Shown: positions 54,685 to 64,000 of the stretch, piece after piece
Position numbering within the stretch: position 1 is the first letter of the stretch
Layout of the letters: each line of letters begins with the position of its first letter
Source: Candidatus Faecousia excrementipullorum
GTDB taxonomy: Bacteria; Bacillota; Clostridia; Oscillospirales; Oscillospiraceae
Assembly: GCA_018712825.1 (NCBI GenBank)
Contig: DVGG01000017.1
Location: forward strand, 1-64,000
Length of the DNA: 64,000 nucleotides
Direction: 5' to 3'
Program-made: the position numbers and the translations under genes
Notes under the pieces: generated by a model
What the model saw: only the letters and a program-made list of their open reading frames with translations
Database searches by the model: none
What the model was told of the DNA's origin: nothing

Positions 54685-56454
54685 TTAATTCTCCGGGGTC
54701 ATAGGGGTTTGGAGATACTGCTCCCAGGGGAAGGCCTCCTGGGTGCTGTTCCAGCCGAAGGCCTCCCGGATGCCGGCGCACAGGGCGATGAGCTTGTTTT
54801 GCAGGGCTTCTCCCTGGAATTTACCCGCTCCGGCCTCCGCCATGGCATAGTAGAAAATCTGCTTCCGGTCCTCTGTGGGGTAGGACATGGAGATTTCATT
54901 CACAAAGGCCGGATTCTCCCCTTCCAGGTAGGCTTCCAAATTCTCCGGCACCTCATAGCTCAGGGCATAGGCAAAGCCCTCCGGGTTGTACTTTCCGTTC
55001 CAGTCGTCCAGCTCCCGGCTGTTGCCCATGACCCGGCTGTCCACCACAGCCCCCAAGCCCAGCAGCAGCTCCTGCTGTACCTGCCCCATAGCGGGGACAA
55101 AGACATGGGGTGTCCTGCCGTCCCATACCAGGGCTCCGGCACAGGGGGCTTCCACGGTGCGCACCAGCTCCATATACAGCTTCAGGCCGCCGGTGCTTTT
55201 GGTGGCAAAGTAACCCGGCAAGGACGAAAGCACCTGCTCAATCCCATCCAGAGTGGTTTCGATGGCCTCCACCTGGTACTCGGTGGTGTAGCCGTAGTCC
55301 CCGGGGGCCTCCTCCGGCTGGGTGATGCGGATTTGCACCCCGTAGGTGCGGTTCAGCTCCTCAATCCGGGTCTGGCACTGCTCCAGTCCTTCCGTATCCG
55401 GATTGTCCTTGGTATAAAGAGGGGCAAGGTAGAGAGCCTCCTGATTTACCGGGGTTTTTGCCGGCTCCCAGCGGTACAGGTTCCGGATCTCCCCTTCCTC
55501 CATGAGAAGGTACAAATACTGCCCTTCCCCATAGACCCGCAGGAGCTTTCCTGCCGGGCTCATATCCACCCGGCCGGTCATCTTCCCGGTTTCCAAATCG
55601 TACAGCTCCAGCACCTGGGAATCCTCCTGGCAGGTGATAAGTCCGTTGGAGCCAAGCACCGGCAGCAGGGTCTTGCCGGTGAGGTCTGCCGTAAAGCGCT
55701 GGGCTTCCCAGCCCCGGGTGCCCACCACCTGCTGCTCCACCAAGCCGTCCTGAATCCGGCAGAAATACCGTTCCTGCCAGGTGGAAAGGGACAAAAGCGC
55801 CACATCTTCTTCCGTGGACTGTCCCGTATCTGCCTTTATGTAGAGAACTTCCTGGGAATCCCCCACCCGGCAGGCCAGCACATCCCCGTCAAAGAAGCTG
55901 CCGGTAAGCTCCGGCTGCCCCTCCCCGAAGCTTCGCAGCGGGGCAGAAAAGCGGGTTTCCATGTCCAGCACCCGCACCTGTCCCGGCACGCAGTAGTAGA
56001 TTTTCCCGTTTTTCAGGCTGACCACAGGGCAATCGGCCTCCTCCGGCAGGGGAATCTGCTCCTGCTGCTCCAGCCGGTCATTCAGCACCAGCACCTGCCG
56101 GGAGTCCCGGAGGTAAACGGCAATCTGCTGATTATAGACCGTAATGTCCTCTATACTTACAGGCTGGTCAAGGGGAAGCTGGGCTTCCTGCAAGCCCGAT
56201 TCTCCCAGGAGGGTCAGGTTCCCCGCCCCGTCCAAAAGCAGGGGCCTGCCCTCCAGCAGCACAAAGTCCTGGATTTCTCCTTCCGTCCGGCACAGAAGCA
56301 CTCCGCCCCGGGTCTGCTTCTCCATCTCGCTGGGCTGGTAGCCCAGGGGCTGGGTTTGGGCGGGTTCGGTTGGGGTTTCGGTGGTTTCTCCGGAATTGAC
56401 CGTACAGCCTGCCAGCAGCAGGGTCAAAAGCAATAGTGCAATGGTTTTTTTCAA
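54685..56454 (-). CDS. Large lipoprotein of unknown function
   Basis: TTG start after RBS AAGGAGA; lipobox LLLAGC; beta-propeller-like N-terminal region. Confidence 0.75.
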   Translation of the reverse strand: MKKTIALLLLTLLLAGCTVNSGETTETPTEPAQTQPLGYQPSEMEKQTRGGVLLCRTEGEIQDFVLLEGRPLLLDGAGNLTLLGESGLQEAQLPLDQPVSIEDITVYNQQIAVYLRDSRQVLVLNDRLEQQEQIPLPEEADCPVVSLKNGKIYYCVPGQVRVLDMETRFSAPLRSFGEGQPELTGSFFDGDVLACRVGDSQEVLYIKADTGQSTEEDVALLSLSTWQERYFCRIQDGLVEQQVVGTRGWEAQRFTADLTGKTLLPVLGSNGLITCQEDSQVLELYDLETGKMTGRVDMSPAGKLLRVYGEGQYLYLLMEEGEIRNLYRWEPAKTPVNQEALYLAPLYTKDNPDTEGLEQCQTRIEELNRTYGVQIRITQPEEAPGDYGYTTEYQVEAIETTLDGIEQVLSSLPGYFATKSTGGLKLYMELVRTVEAPCAGALVWDGRTPHVFVPAMGQVQQELLLGLGAVVDSRVMGNSRELDDWNGKYNPEGFAYALSYEVPENLEAYLEGENPAFVNEISMSYPTEDRKQIFYYAMAEAGAGKFQGEALQNKLIALCAGIREAFGWNSTQEAFPWEQYLQTPMTPEN

Positions 56455-56455
56455 A

Positions 56456-56629
56456 TCACTGTCTCCTTGCCAAAGTGTAGTCGTCCCCCTGTCGGTAATA
56501 GGGGCAGCGGCCCTGGGGCTGGACAAAGGCCCGGTAAAACTCGTCCTCGTCCAGCTCCATCATACAATAGTATGCATCCTCCTCCTGGTCATAGTCATAG
56601 TACCAGCAGGTTTCGCAAAGACTGTCCAT
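56456..56629 (-). CDS. 57-aa Cys-rich small protein (DUF6472-like), absent from ORF track
   Basis: MDSLCETCWYYDYDQEEDAYYCMMELDEDEFYRAFVQPQGRCPYYRQGDDYTLARRQ; coupled to genes on both sides. Confidence 0.75.
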   Translation of the reverse strand: MDSLCETCWYYDYDQEEDAYYCMMELDEDEFYRAFVQPQGRCPYYRQGDDYTLARRQ

Positions 56630-57147
56630 CAATCTTCCTCCAGAATCCGGAAGGAAAATTCCCCCTTGTCATACACCAGGCAGCTGTGGCTGCCGTCCTT
56701 GGGGATGGACACGCTGCCGGGATTCAGGCACCGCACCCCCTCCACCTGGATGTCCTCCTTCACATGGGTGTGTCCGTAGAGGAACACATCTCCCGGATTC
56801 AGCCGGGGAAGGTTCCGGGGATTTTCATGGTGTCCGTGGGTCAGGTAGAAGGTCTTGTCCTCCACCAGCAGCTGGGAATAGGGTGCCATGCAGGGAAAGG
56901 GCAGCACCATCTGGTCCACCTCTGCCTCGCAGTTGCCCCGGACGCAGAGGATTTTCTCTGCCAGCGGGGACAGAAGGGCAATGACCGTCTTGGGGGCGTA
57001 CTCCCGGGGCAGGTCGTTCCGGGGGCCGTGGTAGAGGATGTCTCCCAGAAGCACCAGTTTGTCCGGCTTTTCCGTCTCGTAAACTTCCAGCAGCTTCCGG
57101 CACCAATAGGCAGAGCCGTGGATATCGGAAGCGATAAGCAATTTCAT
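56629..57147 (-). CDS. MJ0936/YfcE-type phosphodiesterase
   Basis: MKLLIASDIHGSAYWCRKLL, LGDILYHGPRNDLP, VRGNCE, LTHGHHE, YGHTHV. Confidence 0.93.
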   Translation of the reverse strand: MKLLIASDIHGSAYWCRKLLEVYETEKPDKLVLLGDILYHGPRNDLPREYAPKTVIALLSPLAEKILCVRGNCEAEVDQMVLPFPCMAPYSQLLVEDKTFYLTHGHHENPRNLPRLNPGDVFLYGHTHVKEDIQVEGVRCLNPGSVSIPKDGSHSCLVYDKGEFSFRILEED

Positions 57148-57149
57148 GG

Positions 57150-57782
57150 TTATTTCCTCCCTTCCCTGGTTTTCAGGGTAGTAAGATAGTCCGCCACATC
57201 AAAGGGTTCCAAAGGGGCGTTTTTGGGCAGGTAGAGGGGGTGGTGGGGGTGGCCTGCCTTGCTCCGCTTGCCGGCGCAGTACCATTTTGCCCCGTGAGCC
57301 TCTCCCACCGCCAGTAAATCCTGAAGGCAGGCGGACAGGTAGTCCCGCTTTTCAATGATGGTGCCCCAGGCTGCCCAGATGCCCGGCTCCTCCGAGATGG
57401 ACAGCACATAGGAAAAGGCCTCCAGATTCTCCTTGTGAAGCTGGAGGTTGCACACCTTTTCCATGGTGTCCGGGTCTGTAGCCCGCTGGGCATAGACATT
57501 GAACATAATAAAGCTGTCGTAGCCGTTTCCCAGGGCAATCCGCTCCACGGATTTTAAGGTGTTGTCCAGCCGCCCCGGCTGGGCGGTGGAGGGGTTGATG
57601 CCCACACAGATGAGGGGCTTTTTCCCCCGGGTTCCCAGTATGTAACGGTATTCCGTGTAAAAATCCGGCACATACAGCCATTGGTTTACATCGTACTCCG
57701 GTTTTTCCCGGCTGGCTTCTTCCAAAGCCTTCCGGAAGGGCAGAATGGTAATCTCACTGGTGGCAGAGGATGGCACGTGCAT
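57150..57782 (-). CDS. DUF1643-domain protein
   Basis: LICVGINPSTAQPGRLDNTLKSVERIALGNGYDSFIMFNVYAQRATDP. Confidence 0.85.
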   Translation of the reverse strand: MHVPSSATSEITILPFRKALEEASREKPEYDVNQWLYVPDFYTEYRYILGTRGKKPLICVGINPSTAQPGRLDNTLKSVERIALGNGYDSFIMFNVYAQRATDPDTMEKVCNLQLHKENLEAFSYVLSISEEPGIWAAWGTIIEKRDYLSACLQDLLAVGEAHGAKWYCAGKRSKAGHPHHPLYLPKNAPLEPFDVADYLTTLKTREGRK

Positions 57783-57785
57783 GGC

Positions 57786-58355
57786 TCAGCCTCCTACGGG
57801 GGGGAACCAGCAGTGCTGGTCCGGCTTATAGAAGTCACATTCTTCCTGGCGTCTTCCGGTCTGCTCCAGCCACTTGGCGAAGGCCTTGTCCAGGAAGGGG
57901 TACACCCCGGTCATGCCGGCCTGGAGCTGCACCGTCCGGCCGTCGTCCATATACAGCTCAATGAGCAGATTTCCCGAGGCGTTGTAAAGCTGCTGCCCGG
58001 TGATCTGACCGTAGCGGTAGACGATGCTCCGCTTGCCGAAGGTGGTGACAAGGAAGCTCTCCTGGTCGTAGAACACCCCGAAGGTCATGTAGTACACCAC
58101 AAGAGCAATGCCCACCACCAGAATGATGCTGCCGCCGGCAATGAGAATCCAGCCGTTGGTAAGCCCTGAAAAAATCGCCGCCAGACCCAGCACCGCCAGA
58201 ATCAGGCCGAAGGAGCCGTACCGCTTGTTTAGCCGCACCGCAAGGCCGGAGTGGTGCTGCTGCTGATTCCGGAACACCCGGGTAAAGCCCTTGTCCACCA
58301 GATAGCAGCCGCCGAACACCACTGCCATCACCACAATTACTGCCACATATTCCAT
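57786..58355 (-). CDS. Hypothetical membrane protein
   Basis: TM segments; in gene string with neighbours. Confidence 0.65.
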   Translation of the reverse strand: MEYVAVIVVMAVVFGGCYLVDKGFTRVFRNQQQHHSGLAVRLNKRYGSFGLILAVLGLAAIFSGLTNGWILIAGGSIILVVGIALVVYYMTFGVFYDQESFLVTTFGKRSIVYRYGQITGQQLYNASGNLLIELYMDDGRTVQLQAGMTGVYPFLDKAFAKWLEQTGRRQEECDFYKPDQHCWFPPVGG

Positions 58356-58370
58356 GTCTTTCTCCTTAAT

Positions 58371-58904
58371 TTATGGGCAGAGCACCAAATCCACCGGCAC
58401 GTCAAAGCTTTCCACCGGCAGGTCCTCCACCATCTGAAATTCATAGCACAGAGCCACCGTGGGGTGCTCCGGCTCCTTTGCCAGAAACCGGTCGTAAAAC
58501 CCGCCGCCGTAGCCAATCCGGTGTCCCTCCCAGTCAAAGGCCAGGCCGGGCATCAGCACCAGGGCGTGGGGGTCCTCCGCCACCGGGGAATCGGCAATGG
58601 GCTCCGGGATTCCGCCGAAGCCCGGGGCCACCTGGCTTAAATCCTCCAGGTACAAAAACCGCATTTCCTCCCCATAGACCTTGGGGACGGCAACCCGCTT
58701 GCCCTCTTCCAGGGCCTTTGCCAGAATGGGCAGGGTCTGCACCTCCTGGTTGTAGGACAGGTAGCCGTAAATGGTTCCGGCATTTTGATAAAGCTGAGTT
58801 TTCAGAAGCTTTTCCATGAGAATCCGGCTTTTTTCCCGGATTTCCTCCGGGGTCATAGCCCGTTTCTTCTCCCGGATGATACTTCTTAGCTGCTTTTTAT
58901 CCAT
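58371..58904 (-). CDS. 5-formyltetrahydrofolate cyclo-ligase
   Basis: LMPGLAFDWEGHRIGYGGGFYDRFL. Confidence 0.93.
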   Translation of the reverse strand: MDKKQLRSIIREKKRAMTPEEIREKSRILMEKLLKTQLYQNAGTIYGYLSYNQEVQTLPILAKALEEGKRVAVPKVYGEEMRFLYLEDLSQVAPGFGGIPEPIADSPVAEDPHALVLMPGLAFDWEGHRIGYGGGFYDRFLAKEPEHPTVALCYEFQMVEDLPVESFDVPVDLVLCP

Positions 58905-59544
58905 TGGCGGCCTCCTCTTTGGGGCGGTACATGCGAAACCACAGAAAGATTGCCGCCTGGCCGGGGATGCCCAGCAAAAATACCTTCCAGGTGTTCCATT
59001 GAAGGAAAATCAAAAGGCTCACAAAGATGCTTAAAAGCGTTCCCCACATGATGACAGAGACGTACCACTCATTCCGGCGAAAATCCCGCCAGGCAGAGCG
59101 CAGGCTCAGCAGCACAATGGCGTTTACCGGGATGGCATAAAAAAAGGAAACCCAGCTGTTGGGGTAGCCCATAGAAGAAATCACCACGAAAAACAGCAGA
59201 GCCACAAACCACACCAGCAGGGAGCACAGCTTGCAGATGATTCCCTTGTCCGCCTTTCGCTTCATGGTTTTGGTGATGACCATATCCACCGTGCGCTCCA
59301 CCACATTGGCATCCTCCGGCAGGGCCTCCGGGTCCCGCAGGAGGTCGTCCACCCCCACCTCAAACAGCTGGCTCAGCTGCACCAGGGTGATCACGTCCGG
59401 CATGGACTCTCCCCGCTCCCACTTGGAAATGGCTTTATCGGAATAATTCAGCTTCTCCGCCAGGGCGGCCTGGGTCAGATGAAACTGCTTACGATAGGAC
59501 ACAAGATTGGCACCCAGCTGTTTTTTCAGCTTTTCATCGTTCAT
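58897..59544 (-). CDS. XRE-family HTH regulator with C-terminal membrane domain
   Basis: YRKQFHLTQAALAEKLNYSDKAISKWERGESMPDVITLVQLSQLF + TM segments. Confidence 0.9.
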   Translation of the reverse strand: MNDEKLKKQLGANLVSYRKQFHLTQAALAEKLNYSDKAISKWERGESMPDVITLVQLSQLFEVGVDDLLRDPEALPEDANVVERTVDMVITKTMKRKADKGIICKLCSLLVWFVALLFFVVISSMGYPNSWVSFFYAIPVNAIVLLSLRSAWRDFRRNEWYVSVIMWGTLLSIFVSLLIFLQWNTWKVFLLGIPGQAAIFLWFRMYRPKEEAANG

Positions 59545-59650
59545 ATTTCCCCTCCTGCACATATTTAACCTATTTTATCAAATTTCCCCGGGTATTTCAA
59601 CCATAAATCATGCCGGAGCTTTCGCTCCGGCATTTGGGTGGATTTTTTAA

Positions 59651-59811
59651 GGAAGCTCTGAATAAATTGGCAAGAGCTGGCAGCGTGAGATTTTTCGTCA
59701 GACAAAAGAATGGAAAACAGGGGAATACTGTATGTATTTCCTGTTTTTCATTCTGCGTGGATGGGGAAAAAGATCCGCTTTCCAGCCGCAGACGATTTAT
59801 TCAGAGTTTCC
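59651..59811 (+). mobile_element. MITE copy 3 (161 bp)
   Basis: TIR ggaagctctgaataaat / atttattcagagtttcc; TSD TTAA at 59647-59650 and 59812-59815. Confidence 0.92.
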
Positions 59812-60228
59812 TTAATCTTCCGGGAAAAGCTGCTGGCAGCAGTACTGCATGATGGAGCTTCGGGGGACGATGCCGATGAAGGTGTCCTTGTCGTCCACCA
59901 CCGGGACAAAGTTCTGGGTGCTGGCCCGGCTGATGAGCTCGTGCATACCCGTATGTACCCGCACCGGCACATTGTCCTTCCGGCGGGTGATCTCCATAAT
60001 CTTCCGGGCCTCCGCCTGGCGCATATCCATGTAGCACATATTCTTCAGAGCCCAGAGCAAATCCCCCTCTGTCAGGGTGCCCCGGTACTCTCCCCGCTTG
60101 TTCAGGATGGGCAGGGCTGCATAGCCTGCCGACTCCATCCGCTCCAATGCCTGCCGGACGGTGAAATCGTCATAAACGAAGGAACACATGGCCTTCGGTG
60201 TCAGGAAAAACAATATGTTGTTATTCAT
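59812..60228 (-). CDS. CBS-domain pair protein
   Basis: Tandem CBS-like sequence (FTVRQALERMESAGYAALPILNKRGEYRGTLTEGDLL; FVPVVDDKDTFIGIVPRSSIM). Confidence 0.88.
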   Translation of the reverse strand: MNNNILFFLTPKAMCSFVYDDFTVRQALERMESAGYAALPILNKRGEYRGTLTEGDLLWALKNMCYMDMRQAEARKIMEITRRKDNVPVRVHTGMHELISRASTQNFVPVVDDKDTFIGIVPRSSIMQYCCQQLFPED

Positions 60229-60499
60229 AACGGCTCCTTATTTGCGCATCTTTGGCAGCTTCACCTGCCACTAACATTATATCACACTTCCCTCCGAAAA
60301 TCATGGAAACTTATTGTGAACATCTCTTGCAAGCGCTGAAAATCGGTGCCTGTTTTTGTGCAATTTGCCTATCTCCCCCCTTCTCTACCCACAGGAGAGC
60401 CCTCTACCTCCGGGAAGGAGAGGCAAAAATCCCCCGGGAGGGTGCAAAATGGGCCGGTCTTGGGTATAATATTTCCAAATCCTGAAAGGCGGTAACCCT

Positions 60500-61174
60500 A
60501 TGGCAAAACGCATCCCTCTGTCCCAGCGGCTTCTTCCCAACTACACCCGGGGAGAGGAGCTGATGAATATGATCACCCACATTGTAGGCGGCGGCTTCGG
60601 CGTGCTGGCCCTGGTGCTGGGGCTGGTGCGCACCGTCCCCGGTGCCGCCCCCCTGCCCATTCTGGGGGTTCTGATTTACGGTCTGTCCCTCATCGCCCTT
60701 TACACCGTGTCCAGCGTGTACCACGGGCTTCATCCGGGGATGGGGAAAAAGGTCATGCAGGTCATTGACCACTGCACCATCTACGCCCTCATCGCCGGCA
60801 CCTACACCCCGGTTCTCATCAGCGCCTTCCTGCCCCAGAATCCCACCCTGGGCTGGAGCCTTCTGGCCCTGGAGTGGATTCTGGCCGCCATCGCCTGCAC
60901 CCTCACCGCCATCGACCTGCGGAAGTTCCGGGTATTCTCCATGATCTGCTACATCGGCATGGGCTGGGCCATCCTCCCCTTCTGGCGCCAAACCGCCCGG
61001 TATATCGGCACCCCCGGCTTCGTGCTCCTGCTTCTGGGTGGCATCTCCTACACCGTAGGCGCCATCCTCTACGGCATCGGCTCCAAACGCCCCTGGTTTC
61101 ACAGCGTATTCCACATCTTCGTGGTTCTGGGAAGCCTTTTACAGTTTCTTTCCATCTTTTTCTATGTTCTATAA
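60500..61174 (+). CDS. Hemolysin III family (PAQR) membrane protein
   Basis: GEELMNMITHIVGGGFGVLAL, SVYHGLHPG, IDHCTIYALIAGTYTPV, HSVFHIFV. Confidence 0.93.
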   Translation: MAKRIPLSQRLLPNYTRGEELMNMITHIVGGGFGVLALVLGLVRTVPGAAPLPILGVLIYGLSLIALYTVSSVYHGLHPGMGKKVMQVIDHCTIYALIAGTYTPVLISAFLPQNPTLGWSLLALEWILAAIACTLTAIDLRKFRVFSMICYIGMGWAILPFWRQTARYIGTPGFVLLLLGGISYTVGAILYGIGSKRPWFHSVFHIFVVLGSLLQFLSIFFYVL

Positions 61175-61461
61175 CAGGCATTGGCAGCTCTCTCACCGGG
61201 GCTGCCTTTTCTTTCTATCCACCCTATTGACATATTCGTACCCCGGTGATAGACTGATTTTCAGAAGGCATCGCTTATTAAATTTGAAACATTGTTTTTA
61301 CTTGTTTATTCCCGTTTATGTAAGTGAACCGGAGTAAACCCATGAAAACAAAGAATTGATTTTAATCTGTATTGTCTGATCATCTCACACTTTTTCCGGT
61401 GTGGGAGTGTTTGTCAGGCTTTTTATGCCTTTATGTAAAAACAGAAAGGTGTACTTATATT

Positions 61462-62568
61462 ATGGAAACCAAATTCCTACAGGAAATGGTACAAGGGCAA
61501 ATCGGATACCGGTTTCAGAATCCGGATTTGCTGAGGCAGGCTTTTACCCGCAGCTCCTACGCCCGGGAAAAGGGGGGCGAGGACAACGAGGTGCTGGAAT
61601 TTATCGGAGACAAGGCTCTGGATTTGACGGTTATACGGCTGCTTGTGCAGAAGTATGGGCATCTGCCCAAAAATAATTCGGGTTACAATTACCTGTGTTC
61701 GGCATTGTTGCCTGCACAGCGGGAACCGAAAGACAGGCTCTTTCATTGCGATTACGGGGAGGGTCACCTGTCAAGAATCAAAAGCCGGATGGTCTGCAAA
61801 AAAACTCTGGCCGGCAGAATGGATGAACTGGGCTTTGCCCAACATCTGATGATGGGAAAAGGGGATATTCAGAACCATATCGACCAGGAAGATTCCGTAA
61901 AGGAAGATTTATTCGAGGCCATTGTGGGGGCTGTTGCTTTGGATTGCGGCTGGAATCTGGACACGATTCAGTCGGTAGTGGAGGCCATGCTGGTTCCCGA
62001 GGATTTTTTCCAGGATGATACAGATACCAATTATGTCCGTCTGATTCAGGAGCGGGAAATGGAAGCAAATGGGTGTCTCCCCTGGTATAAATTTGAAAAG
62101 GCCCCCTATTCATATAACTGGTACACAGCACAGGAAAACATAATCTATGCCACCCCCTCCACAGACTACGCCAAGCTGCAATACCGCTGCTATCTGAAGC
62201 TGCTGGACACTCCGATATTTTGCAGCTTCGGGGCATCTGTCCGGGAAGCGAGGATGGCTGCCTGCAAACGGGCTTATTCTTATCTGGATGACCACGGCCT
62301 GCTCTTTACCATTCGGGACGAAATTGAAAATCCCAGCCGGGACGCGGCAATCAATCAGCTGGAGACCCTCTCCCGCAGGGGCTATTTCTCCCTGCCCAGC
62401 TATTCCTTTACCTTGAAGCACGATAAAAACGGCAATCCCCTTTGGACCTGTGTGTGCCATATCGAGGAAGAAGCCTACAATTTCATTGAAACATCTTCTT
62501 CCAAAAAAAATGCCAAAAAAGATGCTGCATACCGTATGCTTATGTATGTACTGGGAACGGAGGAATAA
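61462..62568 (+). CDS. RNase III-family protein with extended dsRBD-like C-terminus
   Basis: NEVLEFIGDKALDLTVIRLL signature, KEDLFEAIVGAVALDCGW second catalytic motif, two dsRBD-like segments ending SSKKNAKKDAAYRML. Confidence 0.85.
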   Translation: METKFLQEMVQGQIGYRFQNPDLLRQAFTRSSYAREKGGEDNEVLEFIGDKALDLTVIRLLVQKYGHLPKNNSGYNYLCSALLPAQREPKDRLFHCDYGEGHLSRIKSRMVCKKTLAGRMDELGFAQHLMMGKGDIQNHIDQEDSVKEDLFEAIVGAVALDCGWNLDTIQSVVEAMLVPEDFFQDDTDTNYVRLIQEREMEANGCLPWYKFEKAPYSYNWYTAQENIIYATPSTDYAKLQYRCYLKLLDTPIFCSFGASVREARMAACKRAYSYLDDHGLLFTIRDEIENPSRDAAINQLETLSRRGYFSLPSYSFTLKHDKNGNPLWTCVCHIEEEAYNFIETSSSKKNAKKDAAYRMLMYVLGTEE

Positions 62569-62570
62569 AT

Positions 62571-62741
62571 ATGCCTAAATACTGTTTCAACTATGAATCC
62601 GGCGAATATGAATGGATTGAAAAAGACGGTTTTAGTATCGACCAGAGTTCGTATGTCTACCATTGGGACGACAGCGAATACCGCAGAGAGGATGCAGAAC
62701 AGCAGGCGGCTCTGTGGGCGGAGGAGGAAGATTCCTGGTAG
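62571..62741 (+). CDS. 56-aa acidic small protein downstream of the RNase III gene, absent from ORF track
   Basis: MPKYCFNYESGEYEWIEKDGFSIDQSSYVYHWDDSEYRREDAEQQAALWAEEEDSW; 2 nt after the upstream stop. Confidence 0.55.
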   Translation: MPKYCFNYESGEYEWIEKDGFSIDQSSYVYHWDDSEYRREDAEQQAALWAEEEDSW

Positions 62742-62777
62742 CCCAGCCCTCCTCTTTGAAAAATACCAATCTATCCG

Positions 62778-62826
62778 CAAAAAGCCCATCGGCGTACCCC
62801 TTTGGGGGATGGCCGATGGGCTTTTC
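62778..62826. terminator. Bidirectional terminator between convergent genes
   Basis: aaaaagcccatcggcgtacccctttgggggatggccgatgggctttt. Confidence 0.8.
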
Positions 62827-62832
62827 CATATC

Positions 62833-64000
62833 TTACTGCTGGTAGCTGTCAAAGAGGGAGGTGTCGCCTGCCTCGCCGATGGGTTTGCCTTCCATGCACC
62901 GGGCGAACTGCTCGCCGGACATGGTCTCCTGCTCCAGAAGAAAGTCCACTACCTGCTGAAGCTTCTGGGCATCCTCCCGGAGGTAGCCTTCGCACTCCCG
63001 GTAGGCCCGGTCGATGATGGCCTTTACCTCGTCGTCGATGGTGCCTGCCACCTTCTCGGAGTAGCTCTTGGTCTTTTCGTAATCTCTGCCGATAAAGACC
63101 TCTTCCCCGCTGGTGTAGGACACGGTGCCCAGGCTCTCGCACATACCGTACCGGGCTACCATATCCCGGGCCAGCTTGGAGGCCCGGTCGATGTCGTTGG
63201 AGGCGCCGGTGGAGATGTCCTTCAGGAACAGGGCCTCTGCCACCCGTCCCCCCAGCAGGCCTACAATCTGCTGGTACATCTGGTTCCGGGTCAGGTGGTC
63301 GCTGTCCTCTCTGGGCTGGGTCCAGGTGAGGCCCAGGGCACGGCCCCGGGGGATAATGGAAATCTGGTGCACCGGGTCATGCTCCGGCAGGTGGTACATA
63401 GCCACGGCGTGGCCTGCCTCGTGGATGGCGGTGAGCCGCCGGTCCTTTTCCAGACGGACACGGCTCCGCTTCTCCGGGCCTGCCAGAATCTTCATCATGG
63501 CATCGTTCAAATCCTTCATGTTGATCACCGGGCGGTTCTCCCGGGCGGCGGTGATGGCGGCCTCGTTGATGAGGTTGCTCAAATCCGCTCCGGTGAAGCC
63601 GGTGGTAGCCAGGGCCACGGTGCGCAGGTTCACCGACTCATCCAGCCGCTTTCCGGCGGCGTGAATCTTCAGGATTTCCTCCCGGCCCTTGCTGTCCGGG
63701 GCGGAAATATAAATCTGACGGTCGAACCGGCCGGGGCGCAGCAGCGCCGGGTCCAGAATGTCCGGGCGGTTGGTGGCAGCCAGGACAATCACCCCTTCGG
63801 CTCTGCCGAAGCCGTCCATCTCCACCAGCATCTGGTTCAGGGTCTGCTCCCGCTCATCGTGACCGCCTCCCAGACCGGTGCCGCGCTTGCGGCCTACGGC
63901 GTCAATCTCATCAATGAAGATAATGGCAGGAGCCACCTTCCGGGCCTGCTGGAACAGATCCCGGACACGGCTGGCACCCACGCCCACGTACATCTCCATA
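62833..64000 (-). CDS. ftsH: ATP-dependent zinc metalloprotease FtsH (partial, runs off window edge)
   Basis: SRH region GATGATGR-like [46 protein letters not shown]. Confidence 0.95.
   Translation of the reverse strand, partial: MEMYVGVGASRVRDLFQQARKVAPAIIFIDEIDAVGRKRGTGLGGGHDEREQTLNQMLVEMDGFGRAEGVIVLAATNRPDILDPALLRPGRFDRQIYISAPDSKGREEILKIHAAGKRLDESVNLRTVALATTGFTGADLSNLINEAAITAARENRPVINMKDLNDAMMKILAGPEKRSRVRLEKDRRLTAIHEAGHAVAMYHLPEHDPVHQISIIPRGRALGLTWTQPREDSDHLTRNQMYQQIVGLLGGRVAEALFLKDISTGASNDIDRASKLARDMVARYGMCESLGTVSYTSGEEVFIGRDYEKTKSYSEKVAGTIDDEVKAIIDRAYRECEGYLREDAQKLQQVVDFLLEQETMSGEQFARCMEGKPIGEAGDTSLFDSYQQ

Overview
This 64 kb window is chromosomal sequence from a GC-rich, anaerobic, low-redundancy Clostridia-like Firmicute. 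Oscillospiraceae is my guess, from gene content and repeat style only. About 50 coding genes are supportable: a tryptophan/peptide-type ABC transporter operon; an M3 peptidase lipoprotein; a flavodiiron-flavin reductase-rubredoxin fusion; two cation/proton antiporters; a polyamine operon (speA-speE-speB-carboxynorspermidine dehydrogenase-decarboxylase); class III RNR (nrdG-nrdD); citrate synthase; a GntR-ABC module; bioY-birA; coaX/ECF/coaBC; a heterodimeric ABC exporter; an envelope-stress-like operon; an atypical RNase III; and a partial ftsH. There are two tRNAs, Ser(GCU) and Leu(UAA). The most interesting items are: (1) three copies of a ~161-bp foldback MITE with IS5-like termini and clean 4-bp target duplications, one of them inside an IS30 transposase remnant; (2) a mosaic intergenic repeat family whose hairpin arms differ between copies but stay complementary; (3) a MarR regulator fused in frame to citrate synthase with an internal RBS; (4) an ECF sigma gene split by one in-frame TAG between its sigma2 and sigma4 regions; (5) a large structured RNA candidate plus terminator upstream of speA; (6) tandem NrdR boxes, a BirA operator and a GntR operator, each placed on or next to a recognisable promoter or gene start; (7) a hydrolase-acyltransferase fusion paired with a zinc-ribbon membrane protein. 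All calls come from reading the sequence and supplied translations. No database search was run.
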